64,000 bases of DNA from Kaistia hirudinis (GTDB taxonomy: Bacteria > Pseudomonadota > Alphaproteobacteria > Rhizobiales > Kaistiaceae): assembly GCF_014196455.1 (NCBI RefSeq), contig NZ_JACIDS010000004.1, positions 186,001-250,000 of the forward strand, read 5' to 3'. The stretch's first letter is position 1. Every line of letters begins with the position of its first letter. The notes under the pieces were generated by a model. It did no database searches, was not told where the DNA came from, and saw only the letters and a program-made list of their open reading frames with translations. The position numbers and the translations under genes were made by a program. Below are positions 25,082-35,247 of the stretch, piece by piece.

Positions 25082-26839
25082 ATGGAAATGCGGAGACTGG
25101 ACATGCGGCCGATCGTCGATCCACGCGGCGGGGATATCGAGGACGATGCGTCCAGCACCAAGAGCCGGACGCTCATCTCGCTGGCGGGCAGCCTCCTGGC
25201 CGAGATCAGCTTCCCGAAGCTCGTCGTCGCCTGGACGATCCTGATCGGCCTGCCCGTCCTCGTGCTCGGCCTCGCTCCGTTCCTCGCTTCGATCTGGCTG
25301 CAGTCGCTCTCGGCCCAGGCCTTCACGCTGTTCACCGGCCTCGGGCCGCCGCTCATCCTCATCGTGCTCGGCGCGATCGGCTGGTGGGGCGGGCGGCGAC
25401 TGTGGCGGCTGATCGAGACGAATTTCTGGTCGCTGAACGCGCTCGCCGTGCAGCCCGGTTATGCACTCGTGCGCGAATTGCTGCGCCATCTCGCCGAGAA
25501 GCTGATGCCGGCCGGCACGCCGCAGGCGCGGCGCGATCTTGTCCGCGCGCTCTGCGCCGCCCTGGCGGGGCTGATCGTCTGCGTGGTTTCGGTCGCGCTT
25601 GCGCGCCTCGCCTGGCCCTATGCGCGCTGGACCGGATCGCTCGCCGATCTCGGTCTGCCGATGCATCTGGTCGTCGTCGCCATCTGCAATTCCGTCGTCA
25701 TCATCTCGGCCTATGTCGCCGTGGCAGCCGTCACCTGGGGCCTCGCCGATGCGCTGATGCCGCAGCCGCGCGATCTCCCGACCTTCGCGTCCGGGGACGA
25801 TTCGGCGCGCACCTGGCGGGTCGCGCATCTTTCGGACATCCACATCGTCGGCGAGCGCTACGGCTTTCGCATCGAAAGCGGGCGCGCCGGGCCGCGCGGC
25901 AATGAACGCATGCGGCGCGCGCTCGCGATACTCGAACGCGTCCACCATGAGCGGCCCATCGACGTAGTGCTCGTCTCCGGTGACCTAACAGATGCCGGAC
26001 GTTCTTCGGAATGGGCGGAGTTCTTCGACATCATCGGGGCCCATCCCACGCTCGCCGCCCGCATGGTGGCGATCCCCGGCAATCACGATCTGAACATCGT
26101 CGATCGTGCCAATCCGGCGCGGCTCGACCTGCCGACCAGCCCGTATCGCCGCATGCGGCAGCTTCGCGCTCTCTCCGCCTTCGCGCTCCTGCAAGGCGAC
26201 CGGGTCCGCCTCGTCGATCCCGCCAAGGGGATCGGCCCGACGCTTGCCGAGGCGGTCGAGTCCCATCGTGTCCAGATAGCTGATTTCGCCGACAGGGGCG
26301 GGTTCAAGCTGCTGCGCCCGCTTGAGGATTTGTGGACCAGTGCGTTTCCGATGGTCCTACCGCCGAGCGAGCCGGGTGGCCTCGGCCTCGTGCTGATGAA
26401 CTCGAATGCCGAGGCGCATTTCTCCTTCACCAATGCGCTCGGCCTCGTCTCGCGCGACCAGACCAAGGCGGTCGAGCGCGTCCTGGCCGACTATCCCGAT
26501 GCCGGCTGGGCGCTGGTGCTGCACCACCACGTCGTCGAATATCCGCGCGCGGCGAAGAGCCTTTCGGAGCGCGTCGGCACGGCGCTTGCCAATGGCACAT
26601 GGTTCATCCGCCGCATGCGCCGCCTCGCCGGCCATGCCGTCATCCTGCATGGCCACCGCCATGTCGACTGGATCGGGCGCTGCGGCGACCTCCAGATCGT
26701 CTCGGCGCCGTCGCCGGTCATGGATGTGACCGACGCCGACGACAGCTATTTCTACATCCAGAACTTCCAGGTCGGGCCCAGGGGGCGTATCGACCTCCTC
26801 GCGCCGGACCGGATCGATGTGGCGGGGGCGGCGGACTGA
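25082..26839 (+). CDS. Membrane-anchored metallophosphoesterase
   Basis: 585 aa from ATG 25082; the frame is open far upstream but only as antisense to murJ. The N-terminal half holds about four hydrophobic segments (LVVAWTILIGLPVLVLGLAP, LILIVLGAIGW, ALAGLIVCVVSVALARLAW, VVVAICNSVVIISAYVAVAAV). The C-terminal half is a calcineurin-type phosphoesterase: LSDIHIVG (Asp252, His254), SGDLTD (Asp301), PGNHDL (333-336), LHHHVVEYP and HGHRHVDW. The catalytic domain is probably cytosolic. It may hydrolyse a nucleotide or lipid-linked phosphate; the substrate is unknown. It is divergent from murJ with 153 nt between. Confidence 0.85.
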   Translation: MEMRRLDMRPIVDPRGGDIEDDASSTKSRTLISLAGSLLAEISFPKLVVAWTILIGLPVLVLGLAPFLASIWLQSLSAQAFTLFTGLGPPLILIVLGAIGWWGGRRLWRLIETNFWSLNALAVQPGYALVRELLRHLAEKLMPAGTPQARRDLVRALCAALAGLIVCVVSVALARLAWPYARWTGSLADLGLPMHLVVVAICNSVVIISAYVAVAAVTWGLADALMPQPRDLPTFASGDDSARTWRVAHLSDIHIVGERYGFRIESGRAGPRGNERMRRALAILERVHHERPIDVVLVSGDLTDAGRSSEWAEFFDIIGAHPTLAARMVAIPGNHDLNIVDRANPARLDLPTSPYRRMRQLRALSAFALLQGDRVRLVDPAKGIGPTLAEAVESHRVQIADFADRGGFKLLRPLEDLWTSAFPMVLPPSEPGGLGLVLMNSNAEAHFSFTNALGLVSRDQTKAVERVLADYPDAGWALVLHHHVVEYPRAAKSLSERVGTALANGTWFIRRMRRLAGHAVILHGHRHVDWIGRCGDLQIVSAPSPVMDVTDADDSYFYIQNFQVGPRGRIDLLAPDRIDVAGAAD

Positions 26840-26848
26840 GCCTCCGCC

Positions 26849-27874
26849 TCAGGTGATGTCGACCGGCTTGGAGCGCAGGCGGCTCGCAACAGCGGGATCC
26901 GCCCGGCGGCAGAGCTGCGGCGGCAGGCCGTGCATGATCAGCTCCGCGTCGGCCACCGCCATGGAGCCGATGGCGAAGAGCGCGTCGGTCGTGCCGCCGG
27001 TGCGGTGCGCCGAGAGGATGACGTTGGGCAGGCTGCGGACCGGATCATCCGCCGGCACGGGCTCGACCGGGAAGACGTCGATGGCCGCGCGGATATGGCC
27101 GGAGCGAATGGCGTCCAGCATGGCCGGGAAATCGACCACCGCGGCGCGGCTCATCAGCAGGAAGGCCGTGTCGGGCTGCATCAGCGCGAATTCGCGCGGC
27201 CCCAGGAAGCCCTGGTTCTCGCTGGTGACGCCGGCGAAGACGAAGATGACCTTGGACGTCGACAGCACCTCGTCGAGGCTGGCCGGCTCGCAGTCATGGC
27301 GGCGGATGATCTCGTCGGGCAGCCAGGGATCATAGACGGCGACGCGGTTCTTGAACGGGCGGATGAGATCGCGGAGGTTCCTGCCGAGATCGCCGAAGCC
27401 GATCAGCCCAACCGGCGCGCCCATCAGGCGGAAGGTCCGCGTATTGGCGTCGAGCCCGTATTTCTCGTGGCCGGCGCGGAAATCGCGGTCGGCCTCCGTG
27501 ATGCCGCGGGCGAGGTCGATCGCCATACCGAGCGCGGCTTCCGCCACCGGCGCGGCAAAGGCGGAGCCCGGCGACAGGACGGGAATGTTCCGCTCCTGGC
27601 ACGCCTGGTAGTCGACATTGGGCAGGAAATTGGTCTCGACGTTGAAGATCGCCTTCAGCTTCGGCGCCCGGTCGAGACGCGCGCGCGGCATGGCCGTCTG
27701 GCCGAACAGGAGCACCGTCTCCGGCAGCAGGCGGTCGACCTCCGCGTCGCTCATCGGCCGGTCCTCGGACAGGACGACCTTGCCGAGCTTGTCGAGCCGC
27801 GCCCGCACGGCGGGCTCCATGATCAGATCCAGCGTGCGCGGCAGCGGATCGACCAGAATGATCGGGTCGCTCAT
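26849..27874 (-). CDS. D-isomer-specific 2-hydroxyacid dehydrogenase
   Basis: 341 aa, led by GGGGAGGAAACA. The substrate-binding part flanks a Rossmann domain with GLIGFGDLGR (156-165) and VYDPW, where the Asp suggests NAD preference. Catalytic residues: Arg243 (SRAAVVD), Glu271 (DVFPVEP) and His290 (SAHRTGG). It reduces or oxidises a 2-keto/2-hydroxyacid in the cytosol. It is divergent from the cupin gene and lies in a stretch of sugar-acid-type genes (SGNH hydrolase, mandelate-racemase family), so a sugar-acid substrate is plausible. Confidence 0.88.
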   Translation of the reverse strand: MSDPIILVDPLPRTLDLIMEPAVRARLDKLGKVVLSEDRPMSDAEVDRLLPETVLLFGQTAMPRARLDRAPKLKAIFNVETNFLPNVDYQACQERNIPVLSPGSAFAAPVAEAALGMAIDLARGITEADRDFRAGHEKYGLDANTRTFRLMGAPVGLIGFGDLGRNLRDLIRPFKNRVAVYDPWLPDEIIRRHDCEPASLDEVLSTSKVIFVFAGVTSENQGFLGPREFALMQPDTAFLLMSRAAVVDFPAMLDAIRSGHIRAAIDVFPVEPVPADDPVRSLPNVILSAHRTGGTTDALFAIGSMAVADAELIMHGLPPQLCRRADPAVASRLRSKPVDIT

Positions 27875-28084
27875 TGTTTCCTCCCCGTTTTATCGTTGGG
27901 TCGAGCCTAGACCATCGGACCGAGAAGGGGAATCCGGTTTCCGTTCAATCCGATGCGATAACAAGGAGATAGATCGCCGTAGATCCGGAAGGGCGCTTGG
28001 GGAAAGCGTTGCTACGTCGAGCCTGCCGCGATGCAGGGCATGGGCCTTGCTTGGGCCTTCGTCCCGACCGCAGGAGCCCGAGCC

Positions 28085-28479
28085 ATGAGCCAGCCGTTCG
28101 AGACGAAGTCGCTTTCCGATGAGCCGGACCATCTGGCTCCGGACGGATCCGAGATCCGCGTCCTGGTGTCCACCGGCAAGGCGGGCCTTGCCCATATTCG
28201 CCTCGCCCCCGGTGCGGTGACGATCGCGGTGGCCCACCGGACGATCGACGAACTCTGGTACGTCCTGGCGGGGCAGGGCCGTATCTGGCGTCGGATGGGC
28301 GAGCAGGAGTCGATCGTCGACGTCGGGCCGGGCGATTCGATCTCACTCCCGCTCGGTACCGCATTTCAGTTCCGCGCCGAGGGCGACGAGCCTTTCGAGG
28401 CGGTGACCGCGACGACCCCGCCTGGCCGGGCAGCGACGAGGCCTTTCCGGTCCGGGGCATCTGGACGGCGACGTTTTGA
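28085..28479 (+). pseudogene. Cupin-domain protein with apparent -1 frameshift near the C-terminus
   Basis: From ATG 28085 the frame encodes a small cupin: APDGSEIRVLVSTGKAGLAHIRLAPG, AHRTIDELWYVLAGQGRIWRR, VGPGDSISLPLGTAFQFRAEGDEPFEAV. After about residue 110 it turns into Arg/Pro-rich sequence and would run to 28531 into the opposite gene. Adding one base near 28420-28422 (in CCCCGCC) restores PPWPGSDEAFPVRG and a TGA at 28477-28479, the usual length and ending for this cupin family. The break is a one-base deletion, either real or a sequencing error. The cupin core with its metal-ligand region is intact, so some function may remain. Confidence 0.75.
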
Positions 28480-28500
28480 GCCGCGTCGCGCCCAGCCGGC

Positions 28501-29148
28501 TCAGCCCTTGGCGAGAATGCTGCGCACCTGATCGGCGAGTGCCTTGCCCAGCGTCGCGTGCGCGTCGGCTTCGAGGTGGATGCCATCATTGTCGCTGGAG
28601 CTGATCACGCTGCCCGCGTCGAAGAAATGCACGCCCTTTTCGCGCGCATTGATCGCGATCTCGGCAGCGAGATGGCGCGATTTCTCCGTCCCGCCCGTGA
28701 ACATCTCCTCGAACCAGGAGAGCTTGGCGAAGGGCGCCGGCGCGACGAGCAGGACCTCCGGCGCCGTGCCGTTCGGTCCGAAGGGGGATCTCAGCGCGAT
28801 CTCGGCGAGCTTCCCCATGCCGAAGCCGACATCGACCGGCTGCATCGCGAAGCGCGCCTTCAGATCGTTGGTGCCGAGCATGATGATGACGAGGTCGAGC
28901 GGCTGGTGCGATTCGAGCGCGACGATGAGATGGGCGGTGCCGCTCTTGTGGTAACCCTCGACCGGGTCCTCGATGCAGGTGGTGCGGCCGTTGAGGCCCT
29001 CCTCGATCACGGTATGGCCCGCGCCGAGATGGGCGCGCAGCACGCCGGGCCAGCGCACATCGGCGGCAAAGCGGCCGAAATCGCCACGCCGCGGCTGGGG
29101 CGTCGCGCCCCAGGTGTTGCTGTCGCCATAGCAGAGAATGGTGCTCAC
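28501..29148 (-). CDS. SGNH/GDSL hydrolase-family protein
   Basis: 215 aa from GTG 29148, after GGGAGGATATC. SGNH blocks: YGDSNTWG (block I, Ser10), GLNGRTT (block II Gly), MLGTNDLK (block III Asn) and DGIHLEADAH (block V Asp/His). No signal peptide, so cytosolic. These enzymes hydrolyse esters, for example O-acetyl groups on sugars or short-chain aryl esters. It follows the mandelate-racemase-family gene by 18 nt on the same strand, so the pair is probably co-transcribed for sugar-derivative catabolism. Confidence 0.88.
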   Translation of the reverse strand: MSTILCYGDSNTWGATPQPRRGDFGRFAADVRWPGVLRAHLGAGHTVIEEGLNGRTTCIEDPVEGYHKSGTAHLIVALESHQPLDLVIIMLGTNDLKARFAMQPVDVGFGMGKLAEIALRSPFGPNGTAPEVLLVAPAPFAKLSWFEEMFTGGTEKSRHLAAEIAINAREKGVHFFDAGSVISSSDNDGIHLEADAHATLGKALADQVRSILAKG

Positions 29149-29166
29149 GATATCCTCCCGCGGGCC

Positions 29167-30291
29167 TCAGCCCACCCTGTATTTCTCGATCGCCGAGGCG
29201 ATCGGCTCCGCCCCGTGGCCCGGCCGGTTCGGCGCGTGCACGACGCCGTTTTCATGCCAGAACGGCTCCTCGACAAGCTCGAATTGCATTGGCCCCGGCA
29301 AGGGCTTCAGTTCGAACAGGATGGCGGAGGGTGCGGCGAGCGAGAGATGCAGGCTCGCGGCGGTGAGCACGGCGCTCGACCAGGCATGCGCGTTCACGGT
29401 CTTGCCCGCGGCCTCGATCGCGGCGGCCGAGCGGCGAAAGCCCGTCACGCCTTCGACGCGGGCCGGATCGATGCCGAAGACGTCGATCGCGCCAGTCGCG
29501 AGCCAGCGGCGATAGCCGGCCTCGTTCCACTCGCGCTCGCCGGCCGCGACCGGAGTTGAAACGGCCTTCTTGAGCGCGGCATGGTCCTCGACCCGGGCTG
29601 GCAGGAAGGGCTCCTCGATCCAGGCGATCCCGGATTCCTCCATCCGCTTCACCGTGCGGATCGCCGTCTCGAGATCCCATTTCGTGCCGTTGCCGGCGTC
29701 GACCATGATGCCGGCCTCGGGGCCGATCGCCGAGCGCAGCGCCGCGACCAGCGCGACGTCATAGTCGGGATCGCGGCCGGCCCTGGAGAGGCCGCGCTTG
29801 CCGAGCCCGAGCTTGGTCGATTGGAAGCCGGCCTCGATATGGCCGGCGATCTCGCGGACCGAATCCGCGATCGTCGCCTGGTTGACGTGCAGGCTGGCGC
29901 AGGCGGGCAGGCTCTCATGCGCCGCGCCGCCGAGATACTCGACCAGCGGCTTGCCGGCGTCCTTGGCGGCAATGTCCCAGATCGCCATGTCGAGCGCTGA
30001 AATCGCGAGCGCGGCGATGCCGCCCTCGCCGTACCACCAGGTGTGATCCTTCATCGCCTGCCAGCAGGCGAGCGTCTCGCGCGGGTCGCGGCCCATGAGC
30101 AGCGGCGCCAGACCGTCCTCGATCAGCACCACGCTCGCGCGGCAGGCCTCGGGCCACATGGCGATCGCTTCGCCCCAGCCGTGAATCCCGGCGTCGGTCT
30201 CGACGCGCACCAGCACGGTCATGCGTTCATGATTGAAATCATTGGGCTCCGGCCACTTCAGCACGTGGCAGGCAACCCCCGAAATCCGCAT
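29167..30291 (-). CDS. Mandelate racemase/muconate lactonizing enzyme-family protein
   Basis: 374 aa from ATG 30291, preceded by GGGAGGA; the extra upstream codons have no support. Enolase-superfamily capping domain (ISGVACHVLKWPEPNDFN) then barrel with the KxK-type acid/base (STKLGLGK), metal ligands in VDAGNG, WIEEP and GERE, and NAHAW supplying the catalytic His. This is the MR/MLE arrangement, usual for acid-sugar dehydratases or epimerases. It is divergent from the third sugar ABC importer across two inverted repeats (30366-30407), suggesting shared regulation. The exact substrate is not identifiable. Confidence 0.87.
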   Translation of the reverse strand: MRISGVACHVLKWPEPNDFNHERMTVLVRVETDAGIHGWGEAIAMWPEACRASVVLIEDGLAPLLMGRDPRETLACWQAMKDHTWWYGEGGIAALAISALDMAIWDIAAKDAGKPLVEYLGGAAHESLPACASLHVNQATIADSVREIAGHIEAGFQSTKLGLGKRGLSRAGRDPDYDVALVAALRSAIGPEAGIMVDAGNGTKWDLETAIRTVKRMEESGIAWIEEPFLPARVEDHAALKKAVSTPVAAGEREWNEAGYRRWLATGAIDVFGIDPARVEGVTGFRRSAAAIEAAGKTVNAHAWSSAVLTAASLHLSLAAPSAILFELKPLPGPMQFELVEEPFWHENGVVHAPNRPGHGAEPIASAIEKYRVG

Positions 30292-30670
30292 CGCAATCCT
30301 CCCAGGCCAGGCGCTCCGACCGCATGTCGGTTTTTTGCCCGAGCCATATTGGCAAGCTAGGCGACGACCATTATGGTGGTCAACGCACATAATTGGTCAG
30401 TCCAATTCTCAGGGTGATCGGATATGTGGGGGAGAGGGGCGCCGGTGGCCGCGAGGAGGTGGCTGGGGCGTCGGGGGAGGATTGAAGCCTAGCCCGAAGG
30501 TGTCTTGGTCATTCGCGCCCGGCCGTGCCACGGCCCGCCGCATCGGTGTCCACGCCCGACTGCCCGCATGGAACCGCCACGTCGCCGGCCCGAGGCTGAG
30601 TGACCCGGCGGGGATGAGTTTTCGCTTCCGGATCGAGGGGTCCGGTTCGCATTTCGAGGGAGGAGTTACA
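30292..30670. promoter_or_regulatory. Divergent control region with two inverted repeats
   Basis: 379 nt separating the MR/MLE-type gene from the binding-protein gene. AATTGGTCAGTCCAATT (30391-30407) is a 17-nt inverted repeat with 6-bp arms, close to the TGGTnnnACCA type bound by FadR/LldR-like GntR proteins. GACCA-n6-TGGTC lies at 30366-30381. Both are in the AT-rich part near 30340-30410. From about 30420 to 30655 the sequence is GC-rich leader without a recognised feature; the binding-protein ribosome-binding site GGGAGGAG is at about 30658-30665. Confidence 0.6.
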
Positions 30671-31873
30671 ATGAAAGTGGACAAGCCCGGCATGAAGCGG
30701 ATCGGCCTTCGCGCCGCCGCGACCACCGCCATGGCGCTGATGGCCGGCGTGGCCTTCGCGGAAGACTTCCACGGCTTCGATCCGGAGAAGTTCGACGGCG
30801 CGATGCTGTCGGCCGACCAGCTCAAGGCCATGGTCGCCGACGCGTCCGCCGCCCATAAGCCGAACAACGGCACCGGCCTCGTCATCGGCTTCGCCAATCT
30901 GACGCGCGACGTCTCGTTCACGCTGAAGGTCGAGGACGGCATCCTCGCCAATGGCAAGGAAGCCGGCGTCGACGTCGTCGTCACCGACAACCATCTCGAC
31001 GGCGCGACCGCGCTCGCCAATGCCGAGAGCTTCCTGCAGCGCCAGGTCGACTATGTGATCGAGTTCCAGACCGACGCCAATTTCGGCGCCACGATCATGC
31101 AGAAGATGAACGACGCCAACACCAAGGTGACGGCGATCGACATTCCGATGCCGGGCGCGACCTTCTTCGGCGCCAACAATCCGCGTTCGGGCTTCATGGG
31201 CGGCGCCTATCTCGGCCAGGCCGCGCTGAAGAAGTTCGGCGCCGACAAGACCAAGACCGGCTATCTCGTCATCGGCGAGCTGCCGCAGTCAGGCGCGATC
31301 CCGGCGATGCGTACCGGCGGCCAGGTTGCCGGCTTCCTCGCCGCGGTCGACGGCTTCCCGGCCGACCACGTCATCAAGATCGATTCGAAGAACACGCTCG
31401 AAGAGAGCTTCACGCAGATGAACAACGTGCTTGGCCGCATCCCGGCCGGCGCCCCCATCTTCGTGACGGCGATCAACGACCAGTCGGCGACGGGCATGCT
31501 GCGCGCCGTCAAGCAGGCCGGCCGCGAGGGTGACCTGATCGTCGTCGGCATGGGCGCCGACGAGATCCAGACGATGATGGACGAGCCGACCTTCGTCGCC
31601 TCGGTGGGCTACTTCCCCGAGCGCTACGGCAATTACCTGATCCCGCTCGCGCTGATGCAGCTCGCCGGCAAGACGACGCCGGACACCGTCCTGGTCAACC
31701 ATGTCATGGTCACCAAGGACAATGTCTGCAAGTACTACGAGAAGTTCCCCTGTACGAGCGGCAAGGACCCGATCACCTTCGAATTCCCGCAGGAGAAGTT
31801 CGCGGCGCACCTCGCGGAGATCCGCCAGTCGCCGGAGCTCAAGGGCTTCGAGAACCTGATCCCGACGAACTGA
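30671..31873 (+). CDS. Sugar ABC transporter periplasmic binding protein (third importer)
   Basis: 400 aa from ATG 30671. Signal peptide to about residue 30 (MKRIGLRAAATTAMALMAGVAFA, then EDFHGF). Type 1 periplasmic-binding fold: GLVIGFANLTRDVSFTLKVEDGI, TDNHLDGATALANAESFLQRQVDYVIEFQTDANFG, ITAINDQSATGMLRAVKQAGR-type hinge region, and VVGMGADEIQTMM. About 60-70 residues longer than ribose-binding protein, with an N-terminal insert before the fold. A likely disulfide lies in CKYYEKFPC. First gene of the 30671-41753 operon; a 6-deoxyhexose is the plausible ligand from downstream genes. Confidence 0.9.
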   Translation: MKVDKPGMKRIGLRAAATTAMALMAGVAFAEDFHGFDPEKFDGAMLSADQLKAMVADASAAHKPNNGTGLVIGFANLTRDVSFTLKVEDGILANGKEAGVDVVVTDNHLDGATALANAESFLQRQVDYVIEFQTDANFGATIMQKMNDANTKVTAIDIPMPGATFFGANNPRSGFMGGAYLGQAALKKFGADKTKTGYLVIGELPQSGAIPAMRTGGQVAGFLAAVDGFPADHVIKIDSKNTLEESFTQMNNVLGRIPAGAPIFVTAINDQSATGMLRAVKQAGREGDLIVVGMGADEIQTMMDEPTFVASVGYFPERYGNYLIPLALMQLAGKTTPDTVLVNHVMVTKDNVCKYYEKFPCTSGKDPITFEFPQEKFAAHLAEIRQSPELKGFENLIPTN

Positions 31874-31879
31874 TCGGCT

Positions 31880-31917
31880 GACGACGGACGGCGGAGGGCT
31901 CTTGCCTCTCCGTCGTC
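31880..31917. other. Hairpin between binding-protein and ATPase genes
   Basis: GACGACGGA and TCCGTCGTC form a 9-bp stem, extended internally by GGAGG/CCTC, starting 6 nt after the binding-protein stop. It is the third case in this window of a hairpin directly after a binding-protein gene. Confidence 0.6.
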
Positions 31918-31963
31918 CTCTCTCCGCCCAGCATGCAGCATCGATATCCCGGATAGCACCTCG

Positions 31964-33493
<1,530 letters not shown>

Positions 33494-33503
33494 GGAAACG
33501 AAG

Positions 33504-34493
33504 ATGGCCGCCGTGACTACCGTGAATTCCGCCAATCGCCGCCGTATGACCAGCCTGCTCGGGAAGCCCTGGTCCGGCGTCGCGGTCCTGCTCGTCTTCT
33601 ATATCGCGCTGATCATCGTCTTCTCGGTGCTGTCGCCCTTCTTCCTGTCCGTGCGCAACATGTTGTCGATCGGGCAGAACATCGCCTTTGTCGGCCTGAT
33701 GGCGGCGGCGGGGACGCCGCTGATCATCGCGGGCGGTCTCGACCTTTCCGTCGCGGCGATCGCGGGGCTGACGGGCGTCGCGATCTCGATCCTGCAGGGC
33801 GCCGGCCTCGATATCTGGGTCGCGGTGGCGCTGTCGCTGGTGATTGCGGCCGGCGTCGGCATCGTCAACGGCCTGTTCACGACGCGCCTCCGCCTCAACC
33901 CGCTGATCGTCACGCTCGGCATGATGAGCATCGTCTCCGGCCTGTCGCTGGTGCTGACGGGCGGCCTGACGCGGCCAATGATGTTCCCGACCTTCAACTG
34001 GGTCGGCCAGGGCCGCGTCGGCGGCATCCCGATCCCGCTCGTCATCATGGCCGTGACCTTCGTGGCGCTCTGGGTGGTGCTGACGCGGACCCGCTTCGGC
34101 CGCTTCGTCTACGCCTCCGGCGGCAATGCCGAGGCGGCGCGGCTGATCGGCATCCCGGTCGACCGCACGATCATCGTGCTCTACGTGATTTCCGCGCTGT
34201 CGGGCGCCGTTGCCGGCATCATCCTCTGCGCCATGCTCGGTGCGGCGGCGCCGACTTCGGCCGGGCAATATCTGCTCACCGTCATCGCGGCCATCATTCT
34301 CGGCGGCACGAGCCTCAATGGCGGCCGCGGCTCGGTCTGGGGCACGCTGCTCGCCATCCTGATCCTCGGCACGCTCAATAACGGCCTGACGCTGCTCAAC
34401 GTCTCCTCGTTCTGGCAGGATGTGACGCGCGGCGTCGTGCTCATGCTGGCCGTCAGCCTCGACCAGATCCGTACACGGGCGCTCGGCGACTGA
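33504..34493 (+). CDS. Sugar ABC transporter permease (RbsC family)
   Basis: 329 aa from ATG 33504 (GAGGAAACGAAG upstream); an ATG 13 codons earlier lies inside the ATPase gene. About ten hydrophobic segments, beginning GVAVLLVFYIALIIVFSVLSPFF. BPD_transp_2 signatures AAAGTPLIIAGGLDLSVAAIAGLTG, GIVNGLFTTRLRLNPLIVTLGMMSIVSG and AAIILGGTSLNGGRGSVWGTLLAI. It overlaps the GntR gene by one base (TGATG). Confidence 0.92.
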   Translation: MAAVTTVNSANRRRMTSLLGKPWSGVAVLLVFYIALIIVFSVLSPFFLSVRNMLSIGQNIAFVGLMAAAGTPLIIAGGLDLSVAAIAGLTGVAISILQGAGLDIWVAVALSLVIAAGVGIVNGLFTTRLRLNPLIVTLGMMSIVSGLSLVLTGGLTRPMMFPTFNWVGQGRVGGIPIPLVIMAVTFVALWVVLTRTRFGRFVYASGGNAEAARLIGIPVDRTIIVLYVISALSGAVAGIILCAMLGAAAPTSAGQYLLTVIAAIILGGTSLNGGRGSVWGTLLAILILGTLNNGLTLLNVSSFWQDVTRGVVLMLAVSLDQIRTRALGD

Positions 34494-35212
34494 TGACCCT
34501 CTCCGGAGACTTCGCACCCATCGAACGGAGTTCCGTGGCCGAGAAGGTCGCGAAGCACCTGCTCGACCTGGTGCGCTCCAAGAATCTGAAGCCGGGCGAC
34601 CAGCTGCCACCCGAGCGCGAACTGGCGGCCATGATGCAGGTCAGCCGGCCGAGCGTGCGCGAGGCGCTGCGCGGCCTGCAGATCCTGGGCGTGCTCAAGG
34701 TGAAGCAGGGCGGCGGCATCTATGTCTCCTCGCTCGATGCATCGGACCTCCTCGCGCCGCTGCAGTTCCTGATCACGCTCAACATCGAGAATGTCGATGC
34801 GCTCTACGAGGCGCGGCTGATCATCGATGCGCGGATCGGCCGTCTGGCCGCGGCGCGGATTCCCGATGCGGATATCGAGCGGCTCAAGAACCTGCTGGTG
34901 GTGCAGAAGGACCTGATCACCGATCCGCTCGGCTTCCGCGTCGCCGATTCCGAGTTTCATCGGGTCATCATGGAATCGACGAAGAATCCGTTTCTCGTCC
35001 AGATCTCCTCGTCGCTCTATGTGCTCGGCATGGAATATCGCCGCCTCGCCGCGGAGACGCCGGGGGTCACGCGCCAGTCCTTCGCCGATCATCAGGTGAT
35101 CGTCGCCGCGCTGGAGGCCCGCGACGAGGACGCCGCCGGCAAGGCGATGGAAGTGCACATGACGAACGTGCATCGCTCGACGCTCGAGGCGATGGCGCGG
35201 GCGAAGGAATAG
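34493..35212 (+). CDS. GntR-family regulator with FCD domain
   Basis: 239 aa. FadR-like winged helix at about 10-75: KNLKPGDQLPPERELAAMMQVSRPSVREALRGLQILGVLKVKQGGGIYV. FCD domain with EARLIIDARIGRLAAARI, DSEFHRVIMESTKNP and DHQVIVAALEARDEDAAGKAMEVHM. Being inside the transporter/enzyme operon, it is the prime candidate for binding AATTGGTCAGTCCAATT at 30391. FCD regulators often sense the sugar acid of their pathway, so a ligand such as rhamnonate or its keto-deoxy product is plausible inference. Confidence 0.9.
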   Translation: MTLSGDFAPIERSSVAEKVAKHLLDLVRSKNLKPGDQLPPERELAAMMQVSRPSVREALRGLQILGVLKVKQGGGIYVSSLDASDLLAPLQFLITLNIENVDALYEARLIIDARIGRLAAARIPDADIERLKNLLVVQKDLITDPLGFRVADSEFHRVIMESTKNPFLVQISSSLYVLGMEYRRLAAETPGVTRQSFADHQVIVAALEARDEDAAGKAMEVHMTNVHRSTLEAMARAKE

Positions 35213-35247
35213 ACCGCGCAGGCGGCGAAGCGGGAGGAGTGAGAGAC

